A DNA stretch of 64,000 nucleotides from Bacteroidetes bacterium SB0662_bin_6 (GTDB lineage Bacteria > Bacteroidota > Rhodothermia > Rhodothermales > VXPQ01). Of the stretch, positions 10,686 through 19,949 are shown piece by piece. Within the stretch, counting starts at the first letter, position 1, and every line of letters starts with the position of its first letter. The position numbers and the translations under genes were made by a program. The notes beneath the pieces are model-generated. The model did no database searches. It was not told where the DNA came from and saw nothing but the letters and a program-made list of their open reading frames with translations. The stretch covers positions 1 through 64,000 of the forward strand of contig VXPQ01000058.1 of assembly GCA_009839485.1 (NCBI GenBank). The letters are read 5' to 3'.

Positions 10686-11675
10686 ATGAATCAGCTCGCA
10701 ATAGGGATCGATCTTGGAGGAACCATGATCAAGGCGGCCCTTGTCCGGCGTGATGAGGGATTCGTCGTCGAGAAAGCGCGCGACACCGAGGCAGTCCACG
10801 GCCCCGATCATGTACTGGACCGTATTGCGGACCTTATCCGTTCTGTCGCGGCCGAGGCCCCGGATGCGGCAATCAGCGGCATCGGCATCGGAGCGCCGGG
10901 GGCAATCAACTGGGAGCGTACGTCGGTCGTACAACCGCCCAACCTGCCTGGATGGGGGGTCGTCAATCTCCGGGAAGCGCTGCAGGCGCGTCTGGGCGAC
11001 GATTTCCCCGTATTCGTAGAAAACGACGCCAATCTGGCCGGGCTTGGTTCCGCACACTACGGTAGAGGACGCCCCTACCCTTCTTTCATCATGGTCACGC
11101 TGGGTACAGGGGTGGGCGGCGCCATCATTTACGACCGGAAGATATTCCGTGGAACCACCGGGGCCGCTGCGGAAATCGGGCATATGACGATCAATTTCGC
11201 AGGGGACATCGACCGATACGGCATCGCAGGTTCGATCGAGGCATACCTGGGGCAGAAGTACCTGTCCCGTTACGGACGCCACAAGTTGCTCACCCGGCAC
11301 GAAAGCATCATTCACCAGATGGCGGGGCAGGATCTGCAGAACCTAACCCCCCTCATGCTCTACGAAGCAGCGTGCAGTGGGGACGAACCCGCCCGGGAAA
11401 TCCTGAGATGGGCGGGCCACAAACTGGGCGTCGTGCTCGGGGCATCCATCAACCTTCTGGACATTCGTAAGGTAGTGGTAGGCGGCGGGCTTTCGGCCGC
11501 AGGGGATTTCATCATTGACGCAGCCCGGAAAAGCATTCGGGAATACGTCATCCCGGATCACCGGGACGAGATCGAAATCGTGCGAGAAACCCTCGGCAAC
11601 GAAGCGGGTATGCTCGGAGCCGCCCATCTGGTCTTTCAGTCTCTCGACGAAGAAGCGGTCAGGTCGCCCGCATAA
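10686..11675 (+). CDS. ROK-family sugar kinase (glucokinase-like)
   Basis: About 329 residues with the ROK/ASKHA phosphate-binding motif IGIDLGGTMIKAAL at the N-terminus, GIGIGAPGAIN, VENDANLAGLG with the catalytic Asp, LGTGVGGAII and a C-terminal VVVGGGLS adenosine motif. The expected zinc-binding CxCGxxGCxE motif after EIGHMTI is missing; the sequence there reads NFAGDIDRYGIAGSIEAYLG with no cysteine. Glucose is the likeliest substrate, but that is inferred. It lies 67 bases after the FtsB-like gene and before lptD, probably in the same transcription unit as eno. Confidence 0.85.
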   Translation: MNQLAIGIDLGGTMIKAALVRRDEGFVVEKARDTEAVHGPDHVLDRIADLIRSVAAEAPDAAISGIGIGAPGAINWERTSVVQPPNLPGWGVVNLREALQARLGDDFPVFVENDANLAGLGSAHYGRGRPYPSFIMVTLGTGVGGAIIYDRKIFRGTTGAAAEIGHMTINFAGDIDRYGIAGSIEAYLGQKYLSRYGRHKLLTRHESIIHQMAGQDLQNLTPLMLYEAACSGDEPAREILRWAGHKLGVVLGASINLLDIRKVVVGGGLSAAGDFIIDAARKSIREYVIPDHRDEIEIVRETLGNEAGMLGAAHLVFQSLDEEAVRSPA

Positions 11676-11739
11676 TCCCGGACATCCGGTAGCCGCCTGA
11701 ACCCGGAAGGGCTTGCATGTCCACCATCCGCCCTGTTTC

Positions 11740-14319
11740 ATGATCGGGGTTCGCCGACCATTTCTTGCTGCGCTGCTTTTCCTCGCGGGCAATGCCCTGC
11801 CCATCCCCTGCCTGGCCCAGAATGCAGACGCCCCTATCCGGTTTTCCGCGAAAGATTCGCTGGTGATATCCTTCAGCGAGGAGAACGATATAGGGAGATT
11901 GTACAATTATGCAGAAATTGCATACAAAGAGGCCGAACTATACGCATTTCGCATAGATATTCTTTTTGACCAGGATGAATTGCATGCATCCGGCTTCGAA
12001 AGCGATACCGGCGCGGTTGGCACTCCATCATTTACACAAGGATCGGAAGCCTTCGAGGGAGATCATATCTCCTTTAATGCGGCCACGGAGCGAGGAAGGG
12101 TAACTGGCGCCCGCACTACTCTCGATGAGGGATTCATACGGGCCAGTGTAGTAAAAGTCGGGGAAGACAGTACCCTGTATGTGGCGGAAGGGGCCTATAC
12201 GACGTGCGAATGCCTGGACGATCCTTCGTACTCGCTGCGGTCGAGCAAAATGAAAATCGTTGATCAGGAGTGGATCTACACGGGGCCTATTCGCCTCTAT
12301 CTGTTCAATATTCCCACCCCGCTGTGGCTGCCGTTTGGTTTTGTGCCTGCCCGCGAAGGCCGGCGCAGCGGTCCCCTGCCCCCCCGCTACGGGGAGGACG
12401 AACGAGGATTTTATCTGCGCAACTGGGGATGGTACCAGGCGATCAACGAATATATGGACGCCCGGGTTGAATTCGGCCTATGGACCCGAGGCAGTTTCCA
12501 GGTCACGCCGCAATTCCGTTACGCAAAGCGATACCGCTATTCCGGGCAGATTCTCGTGGACTACCTGAAAAACCGGAACGGGGAGCGAGGCGATCCCGAT
12601 TTTTCGGAATTCGGCACCGGGCGGCTGCGCTGGACCCATAATCAGGAACTGAACCCGACCACCAGGCTTCGCGCGAATGTCGATTTGTCTTCCTCAAGCT
12701 ACCTGCGCACCTCTTCGGAACGGTACGACGATCGTGTCCGGCAAACGGTCCAGTCGAGCGCAGGGTTCAGTAAAACCTGGCGTAGAGCAGGACGCAATCT
12801 GGCCCTGAACCTTAGCCACCACCAAAATCTCGAAAACGGTAATGTCCGTGTAGTGTTGCCCAGCCTCACATTCCGCCAGAGTGCCCGCAAGCCGTTTGAG
12901 CGGGAGAACAGACCGGGGGGAGGGCGCTGGTATGAACGTATCACGTACGATTACAGCCTGAATACGGACAACCGGTACAACTTTGTCCCGAACGACACGA
13001 CAGACATCGCATGGTACGAAGCACTGATCTCTCCCTCAAAATACCGGGAGGCGACCGGCGGGTCGGAACCCTTCGCCTTTAAAGCAGCACACCGGGTCAA
13101 CATTGGAGCCGGACTTCCGGCGCTTTCCCGGACCTTTCCCGTGCACCTCGTCCCGAATATCAATTACACGGAGGACTGGTTTATCCAGACGGAACGCCGG
13201 CAGGTGGACGAAACAGGCCGGGTCACGGTCGAAAAGGCCCCGGATTTCCTTGCCCTGCGGCAATTTTCGACCGGGGTTTCCATGAATACGACATTCTACG
13301 GGATTTTTCCTTTGCGGATTGGCCCCCTCGATGGGCTGCGCCATACCGTCCGCCCCAGCATGAGCTTCAATTACCGTCCCGATTTTTATGCGGATGCCTG
13401 GGGCTATACAGCCTCGTATACCGATGCGAACGGAGAACGTCAACGATATGCGCTCGTCCCCGGCGTACAGCGCTTCGGACAACAAAGCATGAGTTTTTCG
13501 GTCGATAATGTATTCGAGACACGCCATGTCTCCACCGACTCCACCGGAACAGAACACAGGAATGTGGTCCGGCTGTTAAACGCGGGGTTAGCAACCGGCT
13601 ACAACTTTGCCGCCGACTCGATGAAACTGGGGGATCTGCGCATGAACGCACGTACCCGGATCGCCGGCAATCTCAGCCTGAACATGGGCGCCACATTCTC
13701 TCCGTATGCCCTGAATACCGAAGGTACCCGGGTAGTCAATCGGTTCCTCTTCTCCGACCGGCCCTGGCTCCCCGTACGACCCACCTTGTTCAGGGTAAGC
13801 CTGAACACTTCGTTTCAAAGCGAACGAACCGGTCCGGAACGCCCCTTCAACAGGTTGCGCTCCCGTGATCTGCCCGCCGGTGCAGGTATGCCGGGAGGAG
13901 CGCTATTCACCGGAAACGACACGTTCCGGTCTCCATATTCGGGTACGTTAGACAGTTATGCCGACTTTGCCATCCCGTGGTCACTGCGCCTCGACTTGAG
14001 TTATAATTATTCCAAACTGTTCAGCGACTCGAGAAGAACCGCAGCGCTGAACGCCCAGTTCGATTTCAACCTGACACCGGACTGGAAAATACAGGGGCGC
14101 TCCGGATACGATTTCGAAGCGAAAAAACTCATCTATACCAGCGTGTCCGTTTTTCGCGATTTCGACTGCTGGGAAATGGCGATCAATTGGGTGCCCTTCG
14201 GGCCGTACCAGTCTTACAGCTTCGACCTGCACGTAAAAAGCGGGCAATTACGCGATCTTCTTCGCCTCCGGCAACCACGCTCCGACATAAGAGGGCGATT
14301 CGGAAGGCTGCGGAACTGA
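11740..14319 (+). CDS. lptD: LptD-like LPS-assembly outer-membrane protein
   Basis: About 859 residues: signal peptide (PFLAALLFLAGNALPIPCLAQ), an N-terminal OstA-type beta-jellyroll region (about residues 30-170, with the paired cysteines of TTCECLDD), then a long beta-barrel rich in aromatic strand ends (ERGFYLRNWGWYQAINEYMD, FRVSLNTSFQSE). The closing region has DFDCWEMAINWVPFGPYQSY, a signature of Bacteroidota LptD-like proteins. LptD inserts lipopolysaccharide into the outer leaflet. The ATG at 11740 is chosen over a TTG at 11713 because it gives a proper signal peptide. It ends 10 bases before repeat A2, in a convergent arrangement with the ABC ATPase gene. Confidence 0.85.
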   Translation: MIGVRRPFLAALLFLAGNALPIPCLAQNADAPIRFSAKDSLVISFSEENDIGRLYNYAEIAYKEAELYAFRIDILFDQDELHASGFESDTGAVGTPSFTQGSEAFEGDHISFNAATERGRVTGARTTLDEGFIRASVVKVGEDSTLYVAEGAYTTCECLDDPSYSLRSSKMKIVDQEWIYTGPIRLYLFNIPTPLWLPFGFVPAREGRRSGPLPPRYGEDERGFYLRNWGWYQAINEYMDARVEFGLWTRGSFQVTPQFRYAKRYRYSGQILVDYLKNRNGERGDPDFSEFGTGRLRWTHNQELNPTTRLRANVDLSSSSYLRTSSERYDDRVRQTVQSSAGFSKTWRRAGRNLALNLSHHQNLENGNVRVVLPSLTFRQSARKPFERENRPGGGRWYERITYDYSLNTDNRYNFVPNDTTDIAWYEALISPSKYREATGGSEPFAFKAAHRVNIGAGLPALSRTFPVHLVPNINYTEDWFIQTERRQVDETGRVTVEKAPDFLALRQFSTGVSMNTTFYGIFPLRIGPLDGLRHTVRPSMSFNYRPDFYADAWGYTASYTDANGERQRYALVPGVQRFGQQSMSFSVDNVFETRHVSTDSTGTEHRNVVRLLNAGLATGYNFAADSMKLGDLRMNARTRIAGNLSLNMGATFSPYALNTEGTRVVNRFLFSDRPWLPVRPTLFRVSLNTSFQSERTGPERPFNRLRSRDLPAGAGMPGGALFTGNDTFRSPYSGTLDSYADFAIPWSLRLDLSYNYSKLFSDSRRTAALNAQFDFNLTPDWKIQGRSGYDFEAKKLIYTSVSVFRDFDCWEMAINWVPFGPYQSYSFDLHVKSGQLRDLLRLRQPRSDIRGRFGRLRN

Positions 14320-14328
14320 GGTGCTCCG

Positions 14329-14365
14329 GGATACTCCGATGAAGTCCGCTTCGATCAGAGTATCC
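14329..14365. repeat. Family A inverted repeat, copy A2 (short form, 37 bp)
   Basis: The arm GGATACTCCGATGAAG pairs with CTTCGATCAGAGTATCC around a short TCCG loop. It lies between two convergent genes, lptD ending at 14319 and the ABC ATPase ending at 14369, where it could act as a bidirectional transcription stop. No T-tract follows. Confidence 0.8.
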
Positions 14366-14368
14366 CTG

Positions 14369-15388
14369 CTATTCCTGGCCCGGCCGGCCGGTTTCCTCCC
14401 GGTCGTCGAGGACCCACCGCGCCGACGAGGGCCGCAGGGTTACGACTTCCGAAAAGGTCTCCTGCGGATCCAGCCACGCCCGCAAGAGATGTCCGTCCAT
14501 CTCCACCCACCACTCGGTCAGGGTGCCCAGGAACTGCCGGCTTACAAGCCGCGCCTCGATACCCTCCGGAGACACCTCGAAATGCTCCGGCCGGATAGAC
14601 AAAACGCATCCCGGCGGCGGCTTCTCCTGCGGCGCCAGCCGCGCCGAAAGGCGGCGATCCCTCACGATATTGCTCCCCCCAAGAAACTCGGCCACATACG
14701 CCGTCTGCGGCTCCCGGTACAAGCGCTCGGGATCGCCCGATTGCACCAGGCGCCCCGCTCTCATGACCCCGATTCGATCCGACAACGCCAGGGCCTCCTG
14801 CTGGTCATGGGTGACATAGATACTGGTAATGCCCAAGCGATGCTGAAGCACCTTCAATTCCCGTCGAGTTTGCTCGCGGAGCGCAATGTCGAGGTTGGAA
14901 AGAGGCTCGTCGAACAGCAGTACATCCGGCTCCACGGCTACGGCGCGCGCCAGAGCCACCCGTTGCTGTTGCCCGCCGGAAAGCTCCGTAACAGGCCGGT
15001 CTGTCAACGCGTCCATCTCCACTCGCCGGAGTGCTTCGCGCACGCGCTCCCGGCGGCGAGCCAGTGGCACTTTGCGTACACGCAACCCGTACGCCACATT
15101 CTCTCCAACGGTCATATTGGGGAAAAGCGCGTAGTTCTGGAACACCATAGCGGTGGGCCGGCGACGCGGGGGCATGCTGGTCATATCGCGGCCGGCAATG
15201 CGCACCGTGCCCGCATCAGGCCGCTCGAAACCGCCTATTACACGCAATAAGGTGGTCTTGCCGCACCCGGAAGGACCAAGCAACGAGAAGAATTCGCCCG
15301 CCCTTACTTCCAGCGATACGTTATCCACCGCCACCGTAGTGCCGTACCGCTTCGTAACGCCTTCAAGCGTCACGGCCGATTCAACCAT
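14369..15388 (-). CDS. ABC transporter ATP-binding protein, PotA/FbpC/CysA type
   Basis: About 339 residues. The ATPase domain has Walker A ([11 protein letters not shown]), Q-loop ([20 protein letters not shown]), signature ([14 protein letters not shown]), Walker B ([12 protein letters not shown]) and H-loop ([15 protein letters not shown]). A C-terminal TOBE-type beta domain follows from about residue 235. This class energises import of polyamines, ferric iron, sulfate or other small solutes. No permease or binding-protein gene lies beside it, so the substrate is unknown. A GTG at 15406 is an alternative start. It is convergent with lptD; repeat B2 lies between its start region and sucC. 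Confidence 0.88.
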   Translation of the reverse strand: MVESAVTLEGVTKRYGTTVAVDNVSLEVRAGEFFSLLGPSGCGKTTLLRVIGGFERPDAGTVRIAGRDMTSMPPRRRPTAMVFQNYALFPNMTVGENVAYGLRVRKVPLARRRERVREALRRVEMDALTDRPVTELSGGQQQRVALARAVAVEPDVLLFDEPLSNLDIALREQTRRELKVLQHRLGITSIYVTHDQQEALALSDRIGVMRAGRLVQSGDPERLYREPQTAYVAEFLGGSNIVRDRRLSARLAPQEKPPPGCVLSIRPEHFEVSPEGIEARLVSRQFLGTLTEWWVEMDGHLLRAWLDPQETFSEVVTLRPSSARWVLDDREETGRPGQE

Positions 15389-15423
15389 CCGATCTGTCTG
15401 ATTCACCGCACCGATGCGTACTG

Positions 15424-15450
15424 ATTAGGGTCTGTTAACACTATGCAGCA
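15424..15450 (+). repeat. Family B dispersed repeat, copy B2 (core form)
   Basis: ATTAGGGTCTGTTAACACTA followed by TGCAGCA, the best representative of the family B core. It lies between sucC and the ABC ATPase gene, which are both on the minus strand. The long-form extension GCGCTCTGCGGGGCCT seen at 29 kb is absent here. Confidence 0.75.
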
Positions 15451-15470
15451 AAACCGGAAAACGGCGCAAT

Positions 15471-16649
15471 TCACGCCGTCCCGTGGAGTGCGTGCGTAAC
15501 CCTTGCAGCAGCCTCCTTCAGCAACACCGCCGTCTCCAGTTCGAGACCGCTCTCCTGTAGAATTTTCTGCCCTTCTTCCGCATTCGTACCCTGAAGGCGC
15601 ACGATAAGCGGCACCGTAATGTTCACATTCGCCGCGGCCTCCACAATGCCTGCCGCCACCCGGTCACACCGTACGATGCCGCCGAAAATATTCACGAGCA
15701 CTGCTTTGACATTGGGGTCTTTCAGGATGATCCGAAAGCCCTGCTCCACGGTTTCCACGCCGGCGGCGCCGCCCACATCAAGAAAGTTGGCCGGTTCTCC
15801 CCCGGCCAATTTGATCATGTCCATGGTAGCCATGGCAAGGCCGGCGCCATTGACCATACACCCTACATCGCCGTCGAGGCGAATATAGTTGAGGCGATGC
15901 TCGGCCGCCTCTACCTCGAGCGGATCCTCTTCGTGCAAATCGCGCAGTGCAGCAAGATCCGCATGGCGATACAGTGCATTGTCGTCGAGATTTATTTTGG
16001 CGTCGATGGCCAGCAGGTCTCCACTCCCTGTCCGCACAAGGGGGTTGATCTCCGCCAGCGAGGCGTCTATGCCGGTATACGCTTCATACAGGGCGGCAAT
16101 AAACCGGACGCCCTGCTTGAAAGCCGCTCCTTCAAGCCCCAATGCGAACGCTGCGGCCCGCGCCTGAAACGGTTGCAGGCCGGTCATGGGATCCACCCAC
16201 ACCTTGCTTATCTTGTCGGGGGTTTCTTCCGCAACCTTCTCGATTTCAACGCCCCCCTCGGTAGAAACCATAATCACGTTCATGCTCCGCTGTCTGTCAA
16301 GCGTCACACCTGCATAATATTCCTTCGCGATATCGGCAGCTGCGGTGATCAATACCGCCCGCACCCGCTGTCCCTCAGGCCCGGTTTGCGGGGTAACCAG
16401 TTGCATCCCAAGAATAGCTTCCGCCTGCTCACGCACCTCTTCAATCCCTTTGGCCAGTTTGACTCCTCCTCCCTTTCCCCGTCCGCCTGCATGTATCTGG
16501 GCCTTTACGACAAACAGGGATACGCCCTCTTTTTGCAGCGCCTCCGCAGCAGCCACTGCTTCCTCGACAGTGTACGCTACGCTCCCCGGCGATACGGCAA
16601 CGCCGTATCCTTCGAGGATATCCTTGGCCTGATATTCGTGCAGTTTCAT
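15471..16649 (-). CDS. sucC: Succinyl-CoA ligase (ADP-forming) beta subunit
   Basis: TCA-cycle enzyme subunit that binds nucleotide and couples succinyl-CoA cleavage to substrate-level phosphorylation, working with a SucD alpha subunit. 392 residues, the usual size. Visible are the N-terminal MKLHEYQAKDILEGYGV, the ATP-grasp Gly-rich HAGGRGKGGGVKLAK, AEINPLVRT for metal/nucleotide binding, CMVNGAGLAMATMD and the C-terminal VLVNIFGGIVRCDRVA. No sucD is adjacent, so the alpha subunit must be encoded elsewhere. It is divergent from the LptF/G gene, with about 120 bases of shared upstream sequence. Confidence 0.96.
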   Translation of the reverse strand: MKLHEYQAKDILEGYGVAVSPGSVAYTVEEAVAAAEALQKEGVSLFVVKAQIHAGGRGKGGGVKLAKGIEEVREQAEAILGMQLVTPQTGPEGQRVRAVLITAAADIAKEYYAGVTLDRQRSMNVIMVSTEGGVEIEKVAEETPDKISKVWVDPMTGLQPFQARAAAFALGLEGAAFKQGVRFIAALYEAYTGIDASLAEINPLVRTGSGDLLAIDAKINLDDNALYRHADLAALRDLHEEDPLEVEAAEHRLNYIRLDGDVGCMVNGAGLAMATMDMIKLAGGEPANFLDVGGAAGVETVEQGFRIILKDPNVKAVLVNIFGGIVRCDRVAAGIVEAAANVNITVPLIVRLQGTNAEEGQKILQESGLELETAVLLKEAAARVTHALHGTA

Positions 16650-16748
16650 GGTGTGTATACCCTAAATTGAAATACGCAGCACAGCACGGCAGTTAGCAAG
16701 GTACGGCACACGTTCGAAGAATCCATCCCGCCTCTGCAAAGTACCTGT

Positions 16749-16767
16749 GGATGCTCTGATCAATTCC
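16749..16767 (+). repeat. Family A half-site, copy A3
   Basis: GGATGCTCTGATCAATTCC matches one arm of family A; no partner arm is visible nearby. It runs directly up to the GTG start codon of the LptF/G gene at 16769, so it occupies that gene's ribosome-binding region. Confidence 0.6.
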
Positions 16768-16768
16768 C

Positions 16769-17851
16769 GTGAACCGATTCGACCGTCATATTGTTTTCCG
16801 GCTTCTGAGCGGTTTTGCGGCGCTCATCGCGGCGCTCATCGTGTTCTTCATTGTCCTGCATTACGTTGAATTCATTGACGATTTCCTGGATCGCGGCGCT
16901 ACGATGCGTGAGGTTTTTCTTGTTTATTATCCCAATTACATCCCGGAAATCGCCCGACTTACGGCGCCGCTGGCGCTTTTTCTGTCCTGCGTGTACCTGA
17001 CCGGGCGCCTGTCCCAAAGCCTGCAACTCTCCACACTTCAGACCAGCGGCGTTTCGCTCTACCGGTTGCTGGTTCCATATCTCGCCACGGGCATCGCCGT
17101 GACCGCGTGCATGTTCTGGTTCAACGGTTGGGTAGTGCCCGAAACCAACCGCACCGTGCTCGAATTCGAGTTGCGCTTCCTGAAAGATGCTCCCCGGGTC
17201 ATAGAAACGAACAACATCCATCGGCAACACAGCCCGGGGTCATACATCTCCGTGGGATATTACGATCGACGCAACGAGACCGCCCATCGAATCTCCCTGC
17301 AGCATTTCAATGAAGCGAACCGTCTTGTACAGCGCATTGACGGGGTACGTATGAGCTGGATCGATTCCCTGTCGATCTGGCAGATTCACCAACCCGTCGT
17401 ACGCACGTTTTCGAAGGACGTCGAGACGCGGCAGGTGCTGACCCGAATCGACACAACTCTGACGATTCTCCCGCGCGACCTCGCCCGCACCGAGCGTGAT
17501 GTGGAATCCATGACGATTCCCGACGCGGCAAGATACATTCGTGACATCGAGCGTTCCGGCGCCGGTGGGCTCGGACGTACGCAAGTCGGATATTACGCCA
17601 AATTCGCCTGGCCTTTCGCGAACCTTATTCTCGTCCTGATCGGCATGCCGCTCGCAGCAACTCGGCGGCAAGGCGGGCAAGCCATGCAGATTGGCATCGG
17701 ACTCTTTGTCGCCTTCCTGTACCTTACCGTGCAGAAGATCACAGAGCCGCTGGGGTATACCGGGGTGCTACCTCCTTCCGTAGCGGTATGGCTGCCGCAC
17801 GCATTGTTCCTTGCCGCGGCTATTTTCCTGCTGGTGCGGGTGCGGAAATAA
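16769..17851 (+). CDS. LptF/LptG-family permease (YjgP/YjgQ)
   Basis: About 360 residues with the family layout: a first transmembrane segment (VFRLLSGFAALIAALIVFFIV), a second and third before residue 110, a large periplasmic beta-jellyroll (about residues 120-260) and three transmembrane segments near the C-terminus (FAWPFANLILVLIGMPLAAT, IGLFVAFLYLTVQ, ALFLAAAIFLLVRV). LptF and LptG form the inner-membrane part of the LPS extractor that feeds the LptD bridge; which of the two this is cannot be told. The start is GTG at 16769, giving the typical NRFDRHIVFRLL opening. It has no obvious Shine-Dalgarno because a family A half-site occupies the upstream 20 bases. Confidence 0.9.
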   Translation: MNRFDRHIVFRLLSGFAALIAALIVFFIVLHYVEFIDDFLDRGATMREVFLVYYPNYIPEIARLTAPLALFLSCVYLTGRLSQSLQLSTLQTSGVSLYRLLVPYLATGIAVTACMFWFNGWVVPETNRTVLEFELRFLKDAPRVIETNNIHRQHSPGSYISVGYYDRRNETAHRISLQHFNEANRLVQRIDGVRMSWIDSLSIWQIHQPVVRTFSKDVETRQVLTRIDTTLTILPRDLARTERDVESMTIPDAARYIRDIERSGAGGLGRTQVGYYAKFAWPFANLILVLIGMPLAATRRQGGQAMQIGIGLFVAFLYLTVQKITEPLGYTGVLPPSVAVWLPHALFLAAAIFLLVRVRK

Positions 17852-17861
17852 GCCGCCTTCG

Positions 17862-18182
17862 TTACGCCTGTCCGGCCATACCGCCAAACCGGATGGACTG
17901 CCCGGGCTGCTCCCGCTCCTCGATCTCGCCGTGCATCGCCTCGTACTTTTCGATGTTGTCGTGCAACGCCCGCAACAACCTGCGCGCATGATGCGGGGTT
18001 ACGATGACCCGGTTCTTTACGCGCGCCGTCGGAACGCCTGGCATCACCCGGATGAAATCCAGAATGAATTCTTCGGGAGAATGAGAAATCATCACCAGAT
18101 TCGCATAGACACCCTCCGCCGTCTTTTCATCCAGTTCTATGTTGAGTTGATTGTCCGCCTTCTGGTTATCTGTGTCGTTCAT
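17862..18182 (-). CDS. DUF3467-family small protein
   Basis: About 106 residues with the DUF3467 pattern: NQLNIELDEKTAEGVYANLV, then MISHSPEEFILDFIRVMPG, AKNRVIVT-like basic residues and HHARRLLRALHDNIEKYE. The family is widespread in bacteria and its function is unknown. The ATG at 18182 has a strong GGAGG about 8 bases upstream, so in-frame codons further upstream to 18275 are not used. It lies 52 bases downstream of iolB on the same strand and could be read by the iol transcript, but nothing links it to inositol metabolism. Confidence 0.85.
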   Translation of the reverse strand: MNDTDNQKADNQLNIELDEKTAEGVYANLVMISHSPEEFILDFIRVMPGVPTARVKNRVIVTPHHARRLLRALHDNIEKYEAMHGEIEEREQPGQSIRFGGMAGQA

Positions 18183-18234
18183 TGCAAACCTCCGATGAAT
18201 ATCGATGCTTTTCGTCGTATGCCGCCCTACCCTG

Positions 18235-19041
18235 TCAGACAGCACGCCTGGAAATCCACGCGTGCTTCGGGTCATCTCTGAAAACCCATACGCGCTGGGG
18301 ACCGGCCATTACATTAAGGTAATAGAGATCGTACCCATGAGGGGCGCCCACAGGATGGTAACCACGGGGCACCATCACGCAGTCGCCGTCGTGTACCGAG
18401 ACAGTTTCGTCCAGCGATCGATCGTCGGTATAAACACGCTGAAATGCGAACCCCTGTTTCGGGCGGAGCCGGTGGTAATACGTCTCCTCAAGCAAGGACT
18501 CCTCCGGCAGCGCGTCTACATCGTGTTTATGCGGCGGGTAGCTGGACCAGTGTCCAGCGGGAGTAATCACTTCCACCACCAGCAGGCTATGCGCCGGCGC
18601 TGACTCCGGGAGAATGTCCTGTACGTGCCGCGTATTCGTTCCCGACCCGCGAATCTCGACCGGGTGTTCACCCGGCGCAATCAGCCGGGGTTCGTAATCG
18701 CCGCCGCCGGGCGCCGTGCATAACGCCACCTCCAGATCGGTCTCCGGCGTGATCGAGAATGCGGTCTTATGAGGAACATACACGGCGGTGGGCGGACCAT
18801 CGAATACGTCACTGCGCCCCCCAAGCTCCGTGAACGATTTTTCTCCCGCAACGACCGTCGCCTTTCCGGACAAGAGGACGATACAGGTTTCCTGCTCGTT
18901 TGCCTCTATATCCAGGGTTTGCCCGGGCAGCAAATTATACACCGCAAATCCCACGTATTCCCAACCAGCGGATTGGGGGGTGACGCTTAGCACCTGTCCG
19001 TCCGCGTTTCGTTCACCCGTTGATACTACTAACTTGCTCAT
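18235..19041 (-). CDS. iolB: 5-deoxy-glucuronate isomerase
   Basis: Inositol catabolism enzyme converting 5-deoxy-glucuronate to 2-deoxy-5-keto-gluconate. About 268 residues of a bicupin fold. Visible are QTLDIEANEQETCIVLLSG in the first cupin, then TPAGHWSSYPPHKHD with likely metal-binding His residues, LEETYYHRLRPKQGFAFQRV, and VMVPRGYHPVGAPHGYDLYY with further conserved His residues. The ATG at 19041 has GGAG just upstream. It starts 17 bases after the iolE stop and is the last recognised enzyme in the iolG-D-E-B block. Confidence 0.95.
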   Translation of the reverse strand: MSKLVVSTGERNADGQVLSVTPQSAGWEYVGFAVYNLLPGQTLDIEANEQETCIVLLSGKATVVAGEKSFTELGGRSDVFDGPPTAVYVPHKTAFSITPETDLEVALCTAPGGGDYEPRLIAPGEHPVEIRGSGTNTRHVQDILPESAPAHSLLVVEVITPAGHWSSYPPHKHDVDALPEESLLEETYYHRLRPKQGFAFQRVYTDDRSLDETVSVHDGDCVMVPRGYHPVGAPHGYDLYYLNVMAGPQRVWVFRDDPKHAWISRRAV

Positions 19042-19057
19042 TGTCGTTTGCTCCGTG

Positions 19058-19945
19058 TTACTGAGATACCGCTCGGACGGATGCGCGCAGGGCCGCCAAT
19101 CCGGCTTCGGCATACTGTCTTGGGTCTGCTTTCCCGGGATCTTGTTCGGCCTCCACCACCACCCAGCCCCGATACCCGATTTCGTTCAACGCACTGGTCA
19201 CAGGGTCGAACGAAATCACGCCGTCCCCGGGAACCGTGAACATCCCCTCGATCACGCCGGTCAGGAAGCTGGCATTCTTCGCACGGATATCCGCCAGAAC
19301 CGCCGGACGGACGTCCTTGTAATGCACATGCGCAACCCGTTGCGGGAATGCAAAGACTATTTCCACCGGATCGATAGCGCCCACGTATGCGTGACCGGTA
19401 TCCAGCACGATACCGACTGAATTCGAAGTCTCGGCGAAAAAGCGCCGAAGTTCCGATGCCGTCTCAACCACAGTGCCTGTGTGATGATGATAGGCGAAGC
19501 GCAATCCTTGCTTCCGGATATAGTCCGCCACTTCGCTTAAACGTTGTCCGAAAAGCGGCCAGGTTTCGTCATTCAGGACCGGCTTATCCTGCATGCCCTT
19601 ATCGATGTCAGAATGAATCGTGTTGCTGCATTCCGCATAGATGAACACCTCGCAATGCAGCGCTTTCAACAACGCAAGGTGATCCTGGAGGCTGGCAATT
19701 TCCGACTCGGCATCGTCCTGCAGAATGTTGCCCGAATACCAGCCGCCAATCAGGGCAAGTCCGTATTGGTCGAGAATCGGCCGAAGTTCCGTCGCATTAC
19801 GTGGAAATTTATTGCCCAACTCAATACCATCGAAGCCGAGTTCCGCCGTATCGGTAAGGCAGGTCTCAAGTGGCGTTTCGCCGCCCAACCACAGCAAGTC
19901 ATCATTCGACCATGCAATGGGATTGACGCCAAACCGTATTTCCAT
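19058..19945 (-). CDS. iolE: Myo-inosose-2 dehydratase
   Basis: TIM-barrel enzyme that dehydrates scyllo-inosose (2-keto-myo-inositol) in the inositol pathway. About 295 residues opening with RFGVNPIAWSNDDLLWLGG, followed by ELGFDGIELGNKFPRN, FAYHHHTGTVVET with metal-site His residues, VLDTGHAYVGAIDPVEI, HVHYKDVRP and VVVEAEQDPG, all typical of IolE. The start at 19945 lies 4 bases beyond the iolD stop; an in-frame ATG at 19957 would overlap iolD. The tight spacing indicates translational coupling in the iol operon. Confidence 0.95.
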   Translation of the reverse strand: MEIRFGVNPIAWSNDDLLWLGGETPLETCLTDTAELGFDGIELGNKFPRNATELRPILDQYGLALIGGWYSGNILQDDAESEIASLQDHLALLKALHCEVFIYAECSNTIHSDIDKGMQDKPVLNDETWPLFGQRLSEVADYIRKQGLRFAYHHHTGTVVETASELRRFFAETSNSVGIVLDTGHAYVGAIDPVEIVFAFPQRVAHVHYKDVRPAVLADIRAKNASFLTGVIEGMFTVPGDGVISFDPVTSALNEIGYRGWVVVEAEQDPGKADPRQYAEAGLAALRASVRAVSQ

Positions 19946-19949
19946 ACCG

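Noticed and set aside
14329-14365. Ordinary rho-independent terminator
   Set aside because: The stem sequence recurs at seven other sites including gene upstream regions, and no T-tract follows; it is better described as a dispersed repeat that may have a terminator effect.
14369-15388. ModC, the missing ATPase for modAB
   Set aside because: The ATPase motifs and TOBE tail fit the PotA/FbpC/CysA class better, and it is 36 kb from modAB.
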